This document shows, in pieces, positions 63,035-64,000 of a stretch of DNA of 64,000 nt. This DNA is from an uncultured Bacteroidales bacterium (lineage in GTDB: Bacteria; Bacteroidota; Bacteroidia; Bacteroidales; UBA932). The notes under the pieces were generated by a model that saw only the letters and a program-made list of their open reading frames with translations, searched no databases and had not been told where the DNA came from. Position 1 is the first letter of the stretch. The number at the start of each line of letters is the position of its first letter. The translations under genes were made by a program, and so were the position numbers. The DNA is taken from assembly GCA_934700615.1 (NCBI GenBank), contig CAKUXR010000015.1, positions 20,753-84,752 on the forward strand. The letters run 5' to 3'.

Positions 63035-63553
63035 ATGAAGTTGAATTACTTATATTGTCTGTTGGCCTTCCTGCTTATGCCACTTTGCATTAAAGCTCAG
63101 GATGTCAAATACTTAAAATACCAGGGAGAAGTGAACACCTCATTCTCGTTCAGCATTGATGAGGAAACGAGCAATCTTAATCTGGAAGTCATAAATGGCG
63201 TACGTTTTTCCCGTTACTTTTTTGCCGGCGCCGGCATAGGTGCGACCGCCAGTTTCTCCGACGAAGCCATCCTCTTTCCGATTTTCGTTGACATCAAGGG
63301 ATATATGCCGGTCTCGAGAAAAATGGATTTGATGGCGGGTGTGGATGTCGGCACAAAACTGGATTACACCTACGACATGACTGGCGGATTCCTGTTCAGG
63401 CCTGAGTTCGGCCTCAATTTCCCGCTGAATCGTAAGGTCGGATTGAAATTGACATTGTTATACGAACTGTATAATTTCAAGACGACAATTCTTGATGCCC
63501 AAGTCAATTGCAGGTTAAATGAAATCGGCATCAAGTTCGGCGTTTCATTCTAG
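63035..63553 (+). CDS. Outer-membrane beta-barrel-like protein, unknown
   Basis: 172 residues. Signal peptide YLYCLLAFLLMPLCIKAQ with Gln after cleavage, typical of Bacteroidota. The mature part is about eight amphipathic beta strands with alternating hydrophobic residues (FFAGAGIGATASFSD, MDLMAGVDVGTKLDYTYD, FLFRPEFGLNFPL, VGLKLTLLYELYNF) ending IGIKFGVSF with a terminal Phe, as in small outer-membrane barrels. No named family is recognised. It stands alone within the repeat-rich tail; the leader consists of a dispersed repeat. Function unknown. Confidence 0.8.
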   Translation: MKLNYLYCLLAFLLMPLCIKAQDVKYLKYQGEVNTSFSFSIDEETSNLNLEVINGVRFSRYFFAGAGIGATASFSDEAILFPIFVDIKGYMPVSRKMDLMAGVDVGTKLDYTYDMTGGFLFRPEFGLNFPLNRKVGLKLTLLYELYNFKTTILDAQVNCRLNEIGIKFGVSF

Positions 63554-63582
63554 CATCTTGACATAGTCTGCCGGCGCCACAG

Positions 63583-63605
63583 CAATGCCTGTCCGACAGG
63601 CATTG
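63583..63605 (+). terminator. Perfect hairpin, probable terminator
   Basis: CAATGCCTGTC and GACAGGCATTG pair perfectly around one base, 30 bases after the barrel gene. The T-run is poor (TATTATTT). The stem ends are CAATG/CATTG, the core of the over-represented motif. Confidence 0.5.
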
Positions 63606-63703
63606 TATTATTTCCGTAACTGGCCGCGCCAATTTGGCATTGACCATACTCTGGGGACATTTGATGTAGCAGAGGCGGCCTTCCGGAGGGTGGTGCTGCC
63701 ACG
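63606..63703 (-). repeat. Diverged dispersed repeat, copy 2
   Basis: Inverse relative of 62350-62455 (see there). The minus-strand frame (AAPPSGRPPLLHQM...QCQIGAASYGN) resembles the plus-strand frame of copy 1 (AGPPYVRLPL..QM...QCHIGLANYGN), but neither looks like a gene. Confidence 0.5.
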
Positions 63704-63724
63704 CAGACTTGCTCGCATATTATA

Positions 63725-63750
63725 GTAAGTGTCTCCAGAGTTGCGTATTG
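63725..63750 (+). repeat. Short repeated motif, copy 2
   Basis: Copy with the core GTGTCTCCAGAGTTGCGT, 23 of 26 positions shared with 63924-63949. Confidence 0.6.
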
Positions 63751-63760
63751 ACGGTCAGGA

Positions 63761-63829
63761 GGCTCGGCGGATTGCATATTTTGGGAACATTGACCATCAA
63801 TGAGTTATATCAATGTCATCCGCCGAGCC
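63761..63829. repeat. Palindromic unit X
   Basis: GGCTCGGCGGAT (63761-63772) pairs perfectly with ATCCGCCGAGCC (63818-63829). The loop contains ACCATCAATGAGTTAT, resembling the loop of the next unit and the inner segment of the 15398/62104 elements. Confidence 0.65.
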
Positions 63830-63847
63830 CCCTAATTTTTACGAGTA

Positions 63848-63906
63848 GGCAGATTCTGTTTTCAGAACCATTTAACTATCAATGAATTATAAAACATGAA
63901 TCTGCC
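63848..63906. repeat. Palindromic unit Y
   Basis: GGCAGATTC (63848-63856) pairs with GAATCTGCC (63898-63906); the loop has AACTATCAATGAATTAT. Both X and Y are followed by CCGAGCCC. Confidence 0.6.
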
Positions 63907-63923
63907 GAGCCCTATCTCGCAAG

Positions 63924-63949
63924 GTAAGCGTCTCCGGAGTTACGTATTG
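63924..63949 (+). repeat. Short repeated motif, copy 3
   Basis: Core GCGTCTCCGGAGTTACGT; contains the palindrome CTCCGGAG. Confidence 0.6.
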
Positions 63950-63957
63950 CAACATAA

Positions 63958-63989
63958 ACCCCGAAAGCTATTTGTCTAACTTTCGGGGT
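63958..63989. terminator. Hairpin near window end
   Basis: ACCCCGAAAG (63958-63967) pairs with CTTTCGGGGT (63980-63989). It could be a terminator for a gene beyond the window. Confidence 0.4.
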
Positions 63990-64000
63990 CAATGTTATTT

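Overview
This 64 kb window is chromosomal DNA from a member of the Bacteroidota, most likely order Bacteroidales. The evidence is a SusC/SusD pair, many SPII lipoproteins, BACON, GLUG and GH92/GH130 families, promoters of the TTTG-N19-TAnnTTTG type, and little use of strong Shine-Dalgarno sites. G+C is near one half by eye. The family cannot be fixed from this sequence alone; a Rikenellaceae-like or Cryptobacteroides-like genome would fit.

Layout. (1) 1-13916, plus strand: the 3' part of a polysaccharide utilisation locus with SusC (cut by the window edge), SusD, three lipoproteins that share one N-terminal module but carry different C-terminal domains (phosphodiester glycosidase, GLUG repeats, GLUG repeats plus a DUF4886/SGNH-like domain), and an endonuclease/exonuclease/phosphatase-fold enzyme. 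(2) 13933-15285: a lone AAA ATPase with a C-terminal nuclease-like domain, more A+T rich than its neighbours. (3) 23483-15592, minus strand: a mannose operon, GH130 phosphorylase - GH92 - GH92 - ROK kinase - mannose-6-phosphate isomerase. Divergent from it are two BACON lipoproteins (23851-27317). (4) 27642-30359: metX, asd and a nitroreductase. (5) 37059-30374, minus strand: ComF, SAH hydrolase, aminopeptidase P, thioesterase, a HGSNAT-like membrane acyltransferase and a histidine acid phosphatase. (6) 37441-43611: a His-rich metal-efflux RND operon. (7) PBP4, GalE, a TonB receptor with an HMA metal-binding partner, and an IscU-like/GGGtGRT pair. (8) RadA and two small envelope proteins. (9) 60371-53147: an eight-gene housekeeping operon (small membrane protein, MutL, rhomboid, EEP, Sua5, RsmE, HGSNAT-like protein, phosphoesterase). 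(10) ispF, tRNA-Gln and tRNA-Met, then a repeat-rich tail of over 2 kb with one small outer-membrane protein gene.

How the parts fit. Regions 1 and 3 may cooperate on a phosphodiester-decorated mannose glycan: outer-membrane uptake, removal of a phosphodiester-linked sugar cap, alpha-mannose trimming by GH92, phosphorolysis of Man-beta-1,4-GlcNAc by GH130, then hexose phosphorylation and isomerisation. That link is inferred.

The least ordinary content is non-coding. The 7-mer GTCAATG/CATTGAC is strongly over-represented on both strands, in several reading frames and between genes. There are also several families of small palindromic or inverted-repeat elements. One (27327-27515) has perfect 13-bp terminal inverted repeats and a perfect 11-bp target duplication, with a diverged second copy at 60398-60582. 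Others recur at 15398/62104, 61335/62974 and near the window end.
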